The notes under the pieces were generated by a model. The model ran no database searches. It was given only the letters and a program-made list of their open reading frames with translations, and was not told the origin of the DNA. A program made the translations under genes and the position numbers. Positions 17,230-25,978 of a DNA stretch of 64,000 nt are shown here, piece after piece. The stretch spans positions 248,001 through 312,000 of the forward strand of contig NC_015320.1 in assembly GCF_000194625.1 (NCBI RefSeq), read 5' to 3'. Source of the DNA: Archaeoglobus veneficus SNP6. Lineage in GTDB: Archaea; Halobacteriota; Archaeoglobi; Archaeoglobales; Archaeoglobaceae. How positions within the stretch are numbered: the first letter of the stretch is position 1; each line of letters starts with the position of its first letter.

Positions 17230-18204
17230 ATGATGAACGACGTTGTTGATATCCTGAGAAGGCTCGTAGAAATTCCTTCACAGTCAGGCTTTGAGGATGA
17301 AATTGCATCATTCCTTGCATCAAAGCTGGAGAGTTTCGGGCTTGAAGTGGAGGCTGATTACAACGTCGTTGCTAATGCCGATGCAGACTTCTGGCTTGTT
17401 ACCCACATGGATACGGTAACACCAAAGGCTGAGTTCAGATTCGACGGCAGTTACGCGTACGGCACCGGTGTTTGCGATACTAAGGGGAGCATAGCGGCAA
17501 TCCTCCTCGCTCTCGGGGATATTAAAGATCTGAAGCTGGGCATAGCGTTCCTTAGAGATGAGGAAGAGGGTGGCAAGGGTTCTGAGGTATTTGCAAAGGA
17601 ATATTTGGGGAAGGCTGTAGTTATGGAACCAACCTCACTTAAAATCGCAGCAACGCATTACGGCGTTGTTGAAGTAGCTGTAAGAGTTAAAGGCAGGCCT
17701 GCCCACGGTTCAATGCCTGAATACGGAGAGAACGCAATTGAGAAGGCTGTGGAGATGATTGGGAAGCTTAAGAGTATTCATGACCTGACAATTCTGAAGA
17801 TAGAGGGAGGAGGAGACGAGTACGTTATTCCTGACGTGTGCAGTGTAAAGCTTGACTTTCTTTTAAAGCCCGGAGAAAGCGCATCTAACCTGAAAAGGAG
17901 GATTGTTGGGATAGTCAGAGAGTATGGGGAGGTAGAAGTACTGGAGGAAGAAGCGGATGGCTTTATATCCGGGAATTCGGTAACATCCGTGCTCGAAACA
18001 GCCATAAAGAAGGCAGGACTTGGTGTGGACTACACGGTAATGCCCTCGTGGACGGACGCGATAAATCTCAAAACTGCGGGCTGGGATGTCGTCGTCTGGG
18101 GGCCGGGGGAGCTTGCGTACTGTCACACTCCTTTGGAGCGAATAGATGTCAGAGAGATAGAAAAGGCCAGCAGAGTTATTGTTGCCCTTAACGAGATTCT
18201 TTGA
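17230..18204 (+). CDS. M20-family metallohydrolase (ArgE/DapE/LysK-like)
   Basis: A 324-residue zinc-dependent hydrolase. Metal ligands are visible in THMDTV (His and Asp, about residues 58-63), GVCDTKGS (bridging Asp), DEEEGG (catalytic and ligand Glu, about 116-121) and YCHTPLER near the C-terminus. A lid domain of about 100 residues is present. Its size and short form resemble archaeal LysK-type hydrolases that release lysine or ornithine from the LysW carrier, but no lys or arg genes are adjacent. It may equally be a peptidase or deacetylase. The start has no clear ribosome-binding site and may be leaderless. Confidence 0.82.
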   Translation: MMNDVVDILRRLVEIPSQSGFEDEIASFLASKLESFGLEVEADYNVVANADADFWLVTHMDTVTPKAEFRFDGSYAYGTGVCDTKGSIAAILLALGDIKDLKLGIAFLRDEEEGGKGSEVFAKEYLGKAVVMEPTSLKIAATHYGVVEVAVRVKGRPAHGSMPEYGENAIEKAVEMIGKLKSIHDLTILKIEGGGDEYVIPDVCSVKLDFLLKPGESASNLKRRIVGIVREYGEVEVLEEEADGFISGNSVTSVLETAIKKAGLGVDYTVMPSWTDAINLKTAGWDVVVWGPGELAYCHTPLERIDVREIEKASRVIVALNEIL

Positions 18205-18424
18205 CTTTATAGGAGGGTGAGTTTTTACTATATTCTGGGGTGTTGTATGGGGCAGTTCTAAACTTTTCAAGGTTTAAGGAAAAAAGAGATTTTGAAGTAG
18301 TATTTCATTATAATTCTGCCTATGTTTCTTCAGATCCGGTTAGAAGCTTTATTGCGGCGCTATAATTATCAGAGGTTTAACCTGACCTGCATAGTTACTT
18401 AAGAAAGTAAGCCTATTATTAGAC
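18205..18424. other. Intergenic region upstream of the ZIP transporter
   Basis: This 220-bp AT-rich region shows no credible reading frame. It holds the palindrome described at 18395-18410 just before the ZIP gene. Confidence 0.5.
18395..18410. promoter_or_regulatory. Palindrome TTACTT-AAGA-AAGTAA, possible metal-responsive operator
   Basis: A perfect 6-4-6 inverted repeat ends 14 bp before the ATG of the ZIP-family gene. In that place a bound repressor would overlap the transcription start of a leaderless or short-leader mRNA. Assigning it to a metal regulator is inference from the downstream gene. Confidence 0.4.
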
Positions 18425-19174
18425 ATGATACCAGCAACTTATATTGCTGTACTTTTGTTAGCTTTACTTTCAGGCCTTACTACTTTGATAGGAGTTGCGC
18501 TGGCTATTTATTTTAAAAAAAGTATTAAAGGAATAGTCGTTGGCGTAGGCTTCTCGACTGGAATCATGTTGCTGATTTCTTTTTTTGAACTTATACCAGA
18601 ATCGATAGGCGCAGCAGGAATACTAAAACCCTCTATAGCTGTGTTTTTAGGCATTCTATTGACTGCAGCTTTAAATTTTATAATACCTCATACTCACCTA
18701 TTTAAAGAAAACGGAGACGGCAGTTTACTAAAAACAGCATATTTAGTTGCTTTAGGTCTTGTTCTGCACGATTTTCCCGAAGGTTTTGCGATGGCCAATT
18801 CTTACATTTTTTCTCCAGCTTCAGGATTATTGATAGCACTTGGTATAGCCATTCACAATATTCCTGAAGAATTTGCAATGGCTGCTCCACTCGTCTTAGT
18901 GAAGAAGAAGAGTTTCTTGTTTAAAGTGGCCTTTCTCTCAGGACTTGCTGAGCCAGCGGGAGCTGTTGCAGGTCTTTTTGCAGTCCATTTCATGCCGGCC
19001 TTAAACCCTCTTTTTATGGCTTTTGCCGCTGGTGCCATGATTTTCGTCTCAATTCACGAACTATTGCCCATGGCTGCGAGGTATAGAAGAACGTCTTTGT
19101 TTATTTTAGGCGTGGTTTTAAGTGTGCTTGTTTATATAGCGTTGGCTATGCTGATCTCCCAGATAATTATTTAA
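18425..19174 (+). CDS. ZIP-family metal transporter
   Basis: A 249-residue membrane protein with eight hydrophobic segments. The paired metal-binding motifs of ZIP transporters are clear: HDFPEGFAMANS (about residues 117-128) and HNIPEEFAMAAP (about 144-155). It would bring Zn2+ or a related divalent metal into the cytoplasm. The coding sequence is more AT-rich than its neighbours (many TTA and ATA codons), which suggests later acquisition. It stands alone, with a palindrome directly upstream. Confidence 0.93.
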   Translation: MIPATYIAVLLLALLSGLTTLIGVALAIYFKKSIKGIVVGVGFSTGIMLLISFFELIPESIGAAGILKPSIAVFLGILLTAALNFIIPHTHLFKENGDGSLLKTAYLVALGLVLHDFPEGFAMANSYIFSPASGLLIALGIAIHNIPEEFAMAAPLVLVKKKSFLFKVAFLSGLAEPAGAVAGLFAVHFMPALNPLFMAFAAGAMIFVSIHELLPMAARYRRTSLFILGVVLSVLVYIALAMLISQIII

Positions 19175-19248
19175 AATTATAATAGACTTTCCGTTCTAAA
19201 GAACCTTCAAAAACTTGAACATTCAGAAAGCTGTATGCGGAGTGTTGA

Positions 19249-21546
19249 TCACGGGAAGTACCTGAAATCCGCAAGCTCCTCGTACTTTTCTGCCTGAACT
19301 TTCCTCCTGACTCCTTTCAGAAATAACTTGGCAGCATCCATCGCCCCAATCCTGTTCAGCGGCTGGTTGTTGTTACCGCACTGGTAGCTGTAAGTGCAGC
19401 GAGGGCATCCATCAACGCGCTTACACTCGCAGCTCTTAAGCACTTCATAGGCAATCTCGAAAGCCCTGTCGAGCCTTTTGAAGAGCAGTTTGCTCAAACC
19501 TGAGCCACCGAGGGTTGCATCGTAAACGAATATGTCTCCTTCTGGTGTGGAAATCCCACCCATCTGCTGACTGCCTCCTCCAGTCAAAGCATTGCTGGCC
19601 TCGATGAGAACGTGCTCCAGAGCGTGGAAGCTTCCAGCGTAGAAATCTTCATATTCCATCGGCTGTGGAAAAGGCGAAGCGAGCAGAAAACCCCTTGTCG
19701 GGAACGTGTAGCTCACCTCGTCGATGTACCTCGTTCTCTTCTTTTCCTTCGAGAACAGGTCTCTCTCGATGTAGCCGAAAACGGAGATTGTTATCTCGAG
19801 GGAGCAGTAAACTGCCGAGCCGTCGGGCCTGACCTCCTCAACTTTCGTTATTCTGGGCAGCGAGACATAAAGCGGGTCGGTGATTTCGTTTCCGTGTGTA
19901 TACTCCTCGAGCACAGCTTCTTTCTTCCTCATGTCCAGTGAGGTGCATCTGAGCCTCTCACCATTGTGTATGATTATGCTGCCAGGAAATAATTCCTTTA
20001 TCGCAATGGGCAAAACTCTCTCGCCTATAACGCGGCCATCCTTTATCATCTTCACGTTTTCGCCAATACCGCGCATGTTGAAGTGTTTCATGAACTCTTT
20101 TGCCGTTTCTGAAGCAACAAGAGAGCTATCAAACTCAACAAGCAGCCCTTTCTCGAGAAGCCATCTTATGACGCTTTTCCACTCCTCCTTAACTTCTTCA
20201 ACTCTCAACGGCTCTTCCAAGCACATGGAAAGGAGCTGGTAACGCATCACCTCTTCGTTGAACTTTTCCGCATACCCATAAGCCTCATCCTTGAAGTAGT
20301 CTTCCGGTTTACTCCTGTAGTATGTGCTTATGGAGTCCTCTTCCCTGAGTAGCAGAACGCCAACGCTTTCCTGTCCCTTTCTTCCAGCTCTTCCAACTCG
20401 CTGGAGAAAAGTTGAGTAGTTCACGAGTTCTGAAACGACTGCATCTACATCACCAATGTCTATTCCAAGCTCGAGTGTTGGCGTCGCAACCACGACCTTC
20501 AGCTTTCCTTCCCTGAAAGCCCTCTCAACCTCAAGTCTGACATCCTTTGGTAGACCGCTCTTGTGAACTGCAGCCCTTACACCCTCCCTGTTCAGAATCC
20601 ATGCTGTTGTTTCGACACTCTTGTAGCTGTTTCCGAACACGAGAACTTTTTTTCCTGCCAGAGCCCTGACTATCTCCTTTATTGAGGAGTATATGCTCGG
20701 AGTGTAGCGCATGATGAAATGCAGCAAAGCTTTGCGATGCTCTCCGTGAATGTGGACGAATCGCCGCTCAAACAATTCTTCAGCGAAATCTTTCGGGTTT
20801 GCTATAGTTGCCGAAGCGCAGGCTATCTGAAATTCAGAAAAGCGTGAAAGTCTCTTTGCGAGATAGTACATGTTTGAGCCGAGCAAGCCTGTGTAGATGT
20901 GAAGTTCATCGATGGCAAGGAAAACGACATCTCTTGCAACTTTTCTGAAAGCAGGCGTATTTCTGAGATGGTAGTCAATCATGTCTGGGTTTGAGAGTAT
21001 CACGTCGGCTCTTCCGCCAAGTACAGCCCTCCTCTCCTCGTATCCGGAATCTCCATCGAATCTGACAGCTTTGAGGCCTATGGAGGCAGCATAATATTTG
21101 ATTTTAGTTTCCTGATCTCTTGCGAGAGCCTTCGTGGGATACAGGATTATTGCCTTTCCTCCTCTGCTAACCTTTTCCAGCAGGGGGAGAACAAAGGCTT
21201 CAGTCTTGCCGAATCCTGTTGGGGCCGTTATGACAGCATTTTTACCTTTTCTAAGCTCTTTTATCGCTTCAGCTTGGAACGGATAGAATTTTGATATGCC
21301 TCTCTTCTTCAAAGCTTTTTCAAGGAATGTGGGAAGCTCGAGTTCTTCGATGGGTATAGTGGGCTCGGCGTAGTATGGCTCGAAGGCCCTGTAGAGCACG
21401 ATTTCGTCTTCAGTATCAAAAATGGGTCTGAGCTCATCATGTGGGCAAAGCTTGAGATTCTTCTGCCTGATAGTCTCTTTTCTACACACGCATCTCCGCT
21501 TGAGCATTCCGCACACCGGGCAGAATAAATCGTCCATTTCTGACAT
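19249..21546 (-). CDS. DEAD/DEAH-box helicase with C-terminal DUF1998 (MrfA-like)
   Basis: A 765-residue superfamily 2 helicase. A small N-terminal Cys motif (CPVCGMLKRRCVC) is followed by Walker A TAPTGFGKTEAF (about residue 110), the Walker B box IDELHIY, SATIANP, and motif VI RVGRAGRKGQ. The C-terminal DUF1998 region carries four Cys in CECKRVDGCPRCTYSYQC (about 705-723), an arrangement seen in MrfA, a DNA-repair helicase. It probably works in DNA repair. Start may be 21546 or the second Met at 21537. Confidence 0.9.
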   Translation of the reverse strand: MSEMDDLFCPVCGMLKRRCVCRKETIRQKNLKLCPHDELRPIFDTEDEIVLYRAFEPYYAEPTIPIEELELPTFLEKALKKRGISKFYPFQAEAIKELRKGKNAVITAPTGFGKTEAFVLPLLEKVSRGGKAIILYPTKALARDQETKIKYYAASIGLKAVRFDGDSGYEERRAVLGGRADVILSNPDMIDYHLRNTPAFRKVARDVVFLAIDELHIYTGLLGSNMYYLAKRLSRFSEFQIACASATIANPKDFAEELFERRFVHIHGEHRKALLHFIMRYTPSIYSSIKEIVRALAGKKVLVFGNSYKSVETTAWILNREGVRAAVHKSGLPKDVRLEVERAFREGKLKVVVATPTLELGIDIGDVDAVVSELVNYSTFLQRVGRAGRKGQESVGVLLLREEDSISTYYRSKPEDYFKDEAYGYAEKFNEEVMRYQLLSMCLEEPLRVEEVKEEWKSVIRWLLEKGLLVEFDSSLVASETAKEFMKHFNMRGIGENVKMIKDGRVIGERVLPIAIKELFPGSIIIHNGERLRCTSLDMRKKEAVLEEYTHGNEITDPLYVSLPRITKVEEVRPDGSAVYCSLEITISVFGYIERDLFSKEKKRTRYIDEVSYTFPTRGFLLASPFPQPMEYEDFYAGSFHALEHVLIEASNALTGGGSQQMGGISTPEGDIFVYDATLGGSGLSKLLFKRLDRAFEIAYEVLKSCECKRVDGCPRCTYSYQCGNNNQPLNRIGAMDAAKLFLKGVRRKVQAEKYEELADFRYFP

Positions 21547-21608
21547 CTGATGAGTTTCCTGCCTTTCTGCATATATTTTTAGGAGGTAACTCTGAAGAAT
21601 TTTTGCAA

Positions 21609-21621
21609 GGGATATATTTAA
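21609..21621 (+). promoter_or_regulatory. TATA-box-like promoter of the 131-residue protein gene
   Basis: GATATATTTAAAA lies about 25 bp before a probable start site near 21640 and 32-44 bp before the ATG at 21653; GAGTGAG acts as a weak ribosome-binding site. Confidence 0.5.
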
Positions 21622-21652
21622 AACAGTAGCCGGTTATTCAGAGTGAGCAGCC

Positions 21653-22048
21653 ATGAGCTCGTGGGGTGAAGTCGTTAGCAGAGTGCTGAGGATGGATGCT
21701 CACGTGGACATCGTTATCCCTAAGCATATTGTACCGAATCCCATCGTTGCAGGATTCATCGAGACAGTAGGGGAGAATCAGGGGCAGATGAAGGATTACG
21801 AGCTCACACTGCCAGACGGGCGGAGAATTCACGTCAGAGAGTACGAGCACTGCTACAAAGTCCACTGGGATAAGGTCAGCCCACTTGTAAACCCGGTGGA
21901 GCATTTGAGGCGTGATGCTCCCGACTGGTGGAAGGTTTTGCTCGCGCTGCTGGGTGGCGGTATAGGCTTGCTGTCGAGAGGGGTGGGTGGCGCAGTTCTG
22001 TGGGCGATGCTTGGTTATTTCGTTGGGAAGGCCACGGCTGAGGATTAG
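21653..22048 (+). CDS. Unknown 131-residue protein with C-terminal Gly-rich hydrophobic hairpin
   Basis: I do not recognise the family. Residues 1-85 look like a soluble alpha/beta domain with Asp/His/Glu residues; residues 95-128 are hydrophobic and Gly-rich (LLALLGGGIGLLSRGVGG), like a glycine-zipper pair of membrane helices. The gene has its own TATA-like promoter and lies divergent from the helicase. It could be a small membrane-attached protein; no function is proposed. Confidence 0.65.
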   Translation: MSSWGEVVSRVLRMDAHVDIVIPKHIVPNPIVAGFIETVGENQGQMKDYELTLPDGRRIHVREYEHCYKVHWDKVSPLVNPVEHLRRDAPDWWKVLLALLGGGIGLLSRGVGGAVLWAMLGYFVGKATAED

Positions 22049-22227
22049 TTCCTGTTGAAGTTTTCACAATCTAACCTGATATAATCGCCAAATAAACTGC
22101 AGTCAGCTGCAATTGGACGCGTTTAACATCCTACGTTCTCCAATCCTAAAGATTAGTGCTGATGAACAGGATTTATCTGCGCATTCTTCGATGGTTTTAT
22201 TTGTGGATCTATTACGCCACCACAACA

Positions 22228-22238
22228 GATTTTTAACC
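22228..22238 (+). promoter_or_regulatory. TATA-box-like element for the AsnB-like gene
   Basis: GATTTTTAACC is centred about 25 bp before the ATG at 22258, the spacing expected for a leaderless archaeal transcript. Confidence 0.45.
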
Positions 22239-22257
22239 ACCGAGTAGAGCATTTACA

Positions 22258-23403
22258 ATGTCCATATACGCCTTTGCAGAAATTGAAGAAGGAAAGGTAA
22301 AGCGCATCAACGCTTCAGCCCGCTATCCTTCGAAGCAGAGTGGTAACGTTTTTTACGATGCGGATGAGGTTATCTGTTCAGACGACGCGCCCCTGAGAAT
22401 AAAGGGCTTTCACGCCATAGTTGCGTTCAAGGCAAGGCACGTCTTTATTTCGAGGGACGTGGTTGGGGGCAAACCCCTTTACTACAACCCTGAGGAGTTC
22501 GCCTTTTCATCCTTCAAGAGCTACTTCGACACTGAGGCAATAGAACTCATGCCTGGCGAGGTTTTAAAGCTGAATTACGATGGCAGCATAGAGGAGCGAC
22601 ATTACTACAGCTTCCACGATGTCTTCAGAAAAGAGGAGGCGAGTGTTGACGAACTTGTTGAGAGAATTGAAAAGTCGTTGGAAAACTTTAAACCCGGTAA
22701 TTCGTGCATTGCCTTCTCAGGTGGTGTTGATTCTTCGCTGCTCGCAGCTCTCTACGACGTCCAGCTCATCAACGTTACGGCCAGCAGAGAAGAGGAGGAG
22801 CACGTAAGATATGCAGCAAAGCTTCTTGGCAGAGAGATTGAGGTCTACAGGTTTGGCGAACAAGAAGTAAAAGAAGTGCTGCCTGAAGTCGTTAAAGCAA
22901 TTGAAACGACGAACCCACTGCAGGTTTCTATAGGAATCCCGGTCTATCTCGCCATGAAGTTTGCGAAATCCCTTGGCTACAACCAGGTAATCTTTGGTCA
23001 GGGAGCTGACGAGCTCTTTGGTGGATACAAGCGCTACGAGTCTTTAAACTATGAAGAACTTGAGGATGCATTGCTCAGTGATGTAAAGAACCTCGGTAAG
23101 AACAACCTCGTGAGGGATGTGAAGTTGTCTTACAGAGCTGAAGTAAAGCTGCTTACACCCTATCTCCAGTGGGATATTATATCGGCTGCAATGAACATTC
23201 CCGTTGACCTGAAGGTCAGGAGAGAAGATGGCAGGGTTATCAGGAAGTACGTCCTGAGGAAAATTGCGGAAAAATATGTTCCGAAAGAGCTTGCGTACAG
23301 GGATAAGAAAGCGGTGCAGTACTCTACGAAAACTTCTACAATTCTGGAAAAGATTGCCAAAAAAGCTGGTATGAACCTTGCTGAGTATCTTGAGGGGTTA
23401 TGA
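22258..23403 (+). CDS. Asparagine synthase-like protein with inactive glutaminase-like N-domain
   Basis: A 381-residue protein. The synthetase domain has the PP-loop AFSGGVDSS (about residues 152-160) and the GQGADELFGGYKRY motif (about 246-259) of AsnB-type enzymes, which adenylate a carboxylate and amidate it. The N-terminal about 120 residues look like a shortened GATase2 domain (ISRDVVGGKPLYY is the usual 'RDxxGxKPLYY'), but the catalytic Cys2 of glutaminases is absent (Met-Ser-Ile). It should therefore use ammonia or act on another substrate. It stands alone. Confidence 0.88.
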   Translation: MSIYAFAEIEEGKVKRINASARYPSKQSGNVFYDADEVICSDDAPLRIKGFHAIVAFKARHVFISRDVVGGKPLYYNPEEFAFSSFKSYFDTEAIELMPGEVLKLNYDGSIEERHYYSFHDVFRKEEASVDELVERIEKSLENFKPGNSCIAFSGGVDSSLLAALYDVQLINVTASREEEEHVRYAAKLLGREIEVYRFGEQEVKEVLPEVVKAIETTNPLQVSIGIPVYLAMKFAKSLGYNQVIFGQGADELFGGYKRYESLNYEELEDALLSDVKNLGKNNLVRDVKLSYRAEVKLLTPYLQWDIISAAMNIPVDLKVRREDGRVIRKYVLRKIAEKYVPKELAYRDKKAVQYSTKTSTILEKIAKKAGMNLAEYLEGL

Positions 23404-23614
23404 GGTTAATTTATATTATAGTCATTTTACCAGCTTGGCACTAATCCAATCACACTACCAAACTTCTCAAGCAACTCTTTACATATCCAGCTTTCTCTCC
23501 TTCATAAGCCTCTCCGCTATTCTTTTGGCATTTCTCACAACGCCAAAATAGTAAGGTACTTAAACTAAAACTATCAAAAAGATTTGATGTTTAGGATAAT
23601 TAAAGATTTAAGAG

Positions 23615-23623
23615 ACCATTTTG
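23615..23623. repeat. Left target-site duplication of the IS6-like element
   Basis: ACCATTTTG, repeated at 24319-24327. Confidence 0.85.
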
Positions 23624-24318
23624 GGCAGTGTCAAAATAACAAAAAATAAATAACTAAGATACAACTTATGCAGCCTGCGCTAAGCCAGTTGGTAGATTAC
23701 GTCAAGTCTACAAAAGTCTTTCGAAGGAACAGGAAAGATGTGGAACTTAAAATACTTGCAGCATTATTATACTTCTTTGGCCTTTCTTTGAGAAAAACAA
23801 GTGATTTTCTATCTTTATTCGAAGAAATAAGTCACGAATCTGTTAGGATTTACTACCATAGACTCAAAACAGTCTTAAAACAACCAGAAAAGAAGAAAAG
23901 AAGACTTGTTGCGATAGATGAAACAAAAATAAAACTGGAAAAGAAACAAATCTTTGTTTGGGCTGCTATAGACGTTGATACCATGGAATGCCTAGCTATA
24001 TGGGCTTCTGGAGGAAGAGGAAGCTTTGAAGCTTACGTTTTCCTTAGAGAAGTTCTCAAGCATTGCGAAAACAAGCCAGAGATCGTTGTTGATAGAGGTT
24101 TCTGGTATCTGTGGGCTTTGAAAAGGTTAGGGCTGAGATACAGGCATGAAACGTTTGGTAGAAGAAATGCTGTAGAAGGATTCTTTTCGAGGTTTAAAGA
24201 GAGAACGAAGAGGTTCTGGAACAGATTTCCATTCAGGAGTTCTTTTGTCTCTGTACAGAGCTGGTTGGAGAGCTTTATGGCCTTCTACAACTACTGGAGG
24301 TGTTAACTTGACACTACC
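23624..24318 (+). mobile_element. IS6-like insertion sequence, 695 bp
   Basis: The ends form 18-bp imperfect inverted repeats: GGCAGTGTCAAAATAACA at 23624 and GGTAGTGTCAAGTTAACA on the complement at 24318 (15 of 18 identical). ACCATTTTG is repeated directly on both sides (23615-23623 and 24319-24327). A 9-bp duplication is read here, although an 8-bp one is usual for IS6; the extra match could be chance. The interrupted gene's frame is restored exactly by removal. Confidence 0.88.
23668..24306 (+). CDS. IS6-family DDE transposase
   Basis: A 212-residue transposase. The catalytic residues are in AIDETKIKL (Asp, about residue 86), IVVDRGFWY (Asp, about 141) and RNAVEGFFSRFKERTKRF (Glu, about 172). 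The N-terminal part has a helix-turn-helix-like segment (LSLRKTSDFLSLF). The gene fills the element and its TAA lies in the right inverted repeat. It looks intact. Confidence 0.88.
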   Translation: MQPALSQLVDYVKSTKVFRRNRKDVELKILAALLYFFGLSLRKTSDFLSLFEEISHESVRIYYHRLKTVLKQPEKKKRRLVAIDETKIKLEKKQIFVWAAIDVDTMECLAIWASGGRGSFEAYVFLREVLKHCENKPEIVVDRGFWYLWALKRLGLRYRHETFGRRNAVEGFFSRFKERTKRFWNRFPFRSSFVSVQSWLESFMAFYNYWRC

Positions 24319-24327
24319 ACCATTTTG
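24319..24327. repeat. Right target-site duplication of the IS6-like element
   Basis: ACCATTTTG, matching 23615-23623. Confidence 0.85.
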
Positions 24328-25631
24328 ATATCGACACGGTTGATATTTTAGAAAAAAGGTTAGGTGGATATTTGAACAAAGCAGAAGCCTTTATTATAGA
24401 AGATAGTTATATCGATAAGGACTGGAGAGATGAGTATTCTATCTTTTATTCGAAGACTTTTTATAATAGCATAAGTAAGTTCACTACAAGAGTCCACGTT
24501 ATTGCTGAGGAGATCGAGAGTTTAGGGGATCTAACTGACAAGAATTATGTTGGGCACTTCATCTTGAGACCGTTACACATTAAGGATGCAAAGTTGCTAA
24601 AAGTTGTAGTAAAACCAATGAAAGAACCATTAGGTGTGAATTCAGGCGAGGATCTCTATCTTGCTACTTGCGATTATACTGCCCACATAGGCGGTTTGTT
24701 TGCACCTAAAGTAAAAACATTTCCATTCTATCAGCAAGATTCGGCAGTTACGATCTGTGCATATGCAGACATGTGGATGTTGACAGAATACATGCATCGC
24801 AGATTCGGATTTAATAGACCATATATACGTGATTTCATTTCTCTAACCCTACCGCTTCGAGGTAGAGTTGTACCAAGTCGTGGTTTGTTAGCAGAACAAA
24901 TGTGCATAATTCTTAGTTCGCTTGGTTACAATGTGTCAATAGATTCAGCAGCTAGTACCGACATAGAGGAAAGGATAATCAAACGCATAGACGCATACTT
25001 AGAATCAGGCCTTCCAACGATATTGGCCTTTGATAATCATGTCGTTGTTGTAGCTGGACACACTTTGGATGAATCAGGAAACCGAGACTACATTATTTAC
25101 GATGATTCTGGATATCATCTAGCAGATCTCCTCGGTCTAAGTAAAGACGAGGTTCCACCTTTTGCTAGTAAAGTAGATAGAAAAACGCTAATAGAAAAGC
25201 TAGAGAATGTTCCACGTGTCTTAGCGATAAATGTAGAATTTGACAAATTATTTTATCCTCTAAAAAGTGTCGAAAAGATTACAGATATCTTTCTTAAAGA
25301 TTCTGGAATAAAAAATGAAATAACCAAAAAGAGGATACTTCTTGCAGATTCAAATGAGTTTAAGACATTTTGTAATAAGGTAGGTGTGGATGCTTTTGAT
25401 GACCTACCATTACCCCACTACGTCTGGATAGTCGAGCTATATCGTGAGAATGAACTACTGTGGAATTTAATATTAGACGCTTCAGCACACAAAGAGGATA
25501 CTACTAAAAATGTTAGAATAGCTGCATGGTTAGGTGACAAAATTATTTATGGTAGATCAGATAAAGAAAAGAAAGTAGGGAGATGCCCGGTAATCTATTC
25601 AAATCTGCAGAAGATTGAATAATGAGGAGGC

Positions 25632-25644
25632 AAAATTATTTATA
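25632..25644 (+). promoter_or_regulatory. TATA-like promoter of the 52-residue ORF
   Basis: CAAAATTATTTATAC lies just downstream of the interrupted gene and about 35 bp before the ATG at 25674; a GGTGGAGGT ribosome-binding site follows at 25662. Confidence 0.5.
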
Positions 25645-25673
25645 CGTGTAGAAGATAAGAAGGTGGAGGTAGT

Positions 25674-25832
25674 ATGAGGAAGGAGGAAATATTGGAAAGG
25701 ATTGAGGAAACTCTAAAAAACTGGGATGATGTTGTAAGGAAGCATGAGGGAGAAATCAGGAAATTTATGAGAGAAGAAGAGTTAAGAGAATTAAAAGCCT
25801 TGGAGACTGCTAGTAATATGTGGATAAAGTAA
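25674..25832 (+). CDS. Small charged helical protein, 52 residues, unknown
   Basis: Encodes 52 residues, almost all helical and rich in Glu, Lys and Arg, starting MRKEEILERIEETLKNW. It has a strong ribosome-binding site (GGTGGAGG, 6 bp spacing) and a TATA-like box, which makes it more than a chance frame. I do not recognise it; short charged helical proteins of this kind are often antitoxin-like or DNA-associated. It lies in the accessory AT-rich patch after the IS-broken gene. Confidence 0.6.
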   Translation: MRKEEILERIEETLKNWDDVVRKHEGEIRKFMREEELRELKALETASNMWIK

Positions 25833-25978
25833 AATTTATTTTTATAGCAATTCTTATACCTTAGCTTTCACCTCAAATTCTTTTTTAATGGGGTCCTTCA
25901 AAACCAATTTTCTTCTTCTTTTAGCTTTTGGCGGAGTAATGCTCTTCAGCTTTGCGATTCACACTGTCAGTTTAAAGA

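Larger units (their letters stand above)
23587..25622 (+). pseudogene. Papain/C39-like cysteine-protease-fold protein gene, interrupted near its 5' end by an IS6-like element
   Basis: An ATG at 23587 opens 12 codons (MFRIIKDLRDHF) that run into the IS at 23624. Downstream, from 24328, the same frame continues without a stop to 25622. Removing the IS and one 9-bp target copy joins them into a 443-residue protein. The body has a likely cysteine-peptidase triad: FYQQDSAVTICAYADMW (Cys), NHVVVVAGH (His) and YIIYDDSG (Asp), with 'YVGHFILRPL' before it. I recall similar bacterial proteins without a known role. Codon use is AT-rich, unlike the neighbours, suggesting transfer. A TTG at 24372 could still give a shorter product. 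Confidence 0.82.

Noticed and set aside
23470-23560. Minus-strand frame with RNAKRIAERLMKERKLD, antitoxin-like in pattern
   Set aside because: About 25 codons with no credible start, preceding the interrupted gene; treated as relic or chance.
25854-25952. Minus-strand frame ending in PPKAKRRRKLVLKDPIKKEFEVKAKV
   Set aside because: No start codon in frame and no ribosome-binding site; at most the tail of a lost small gene.
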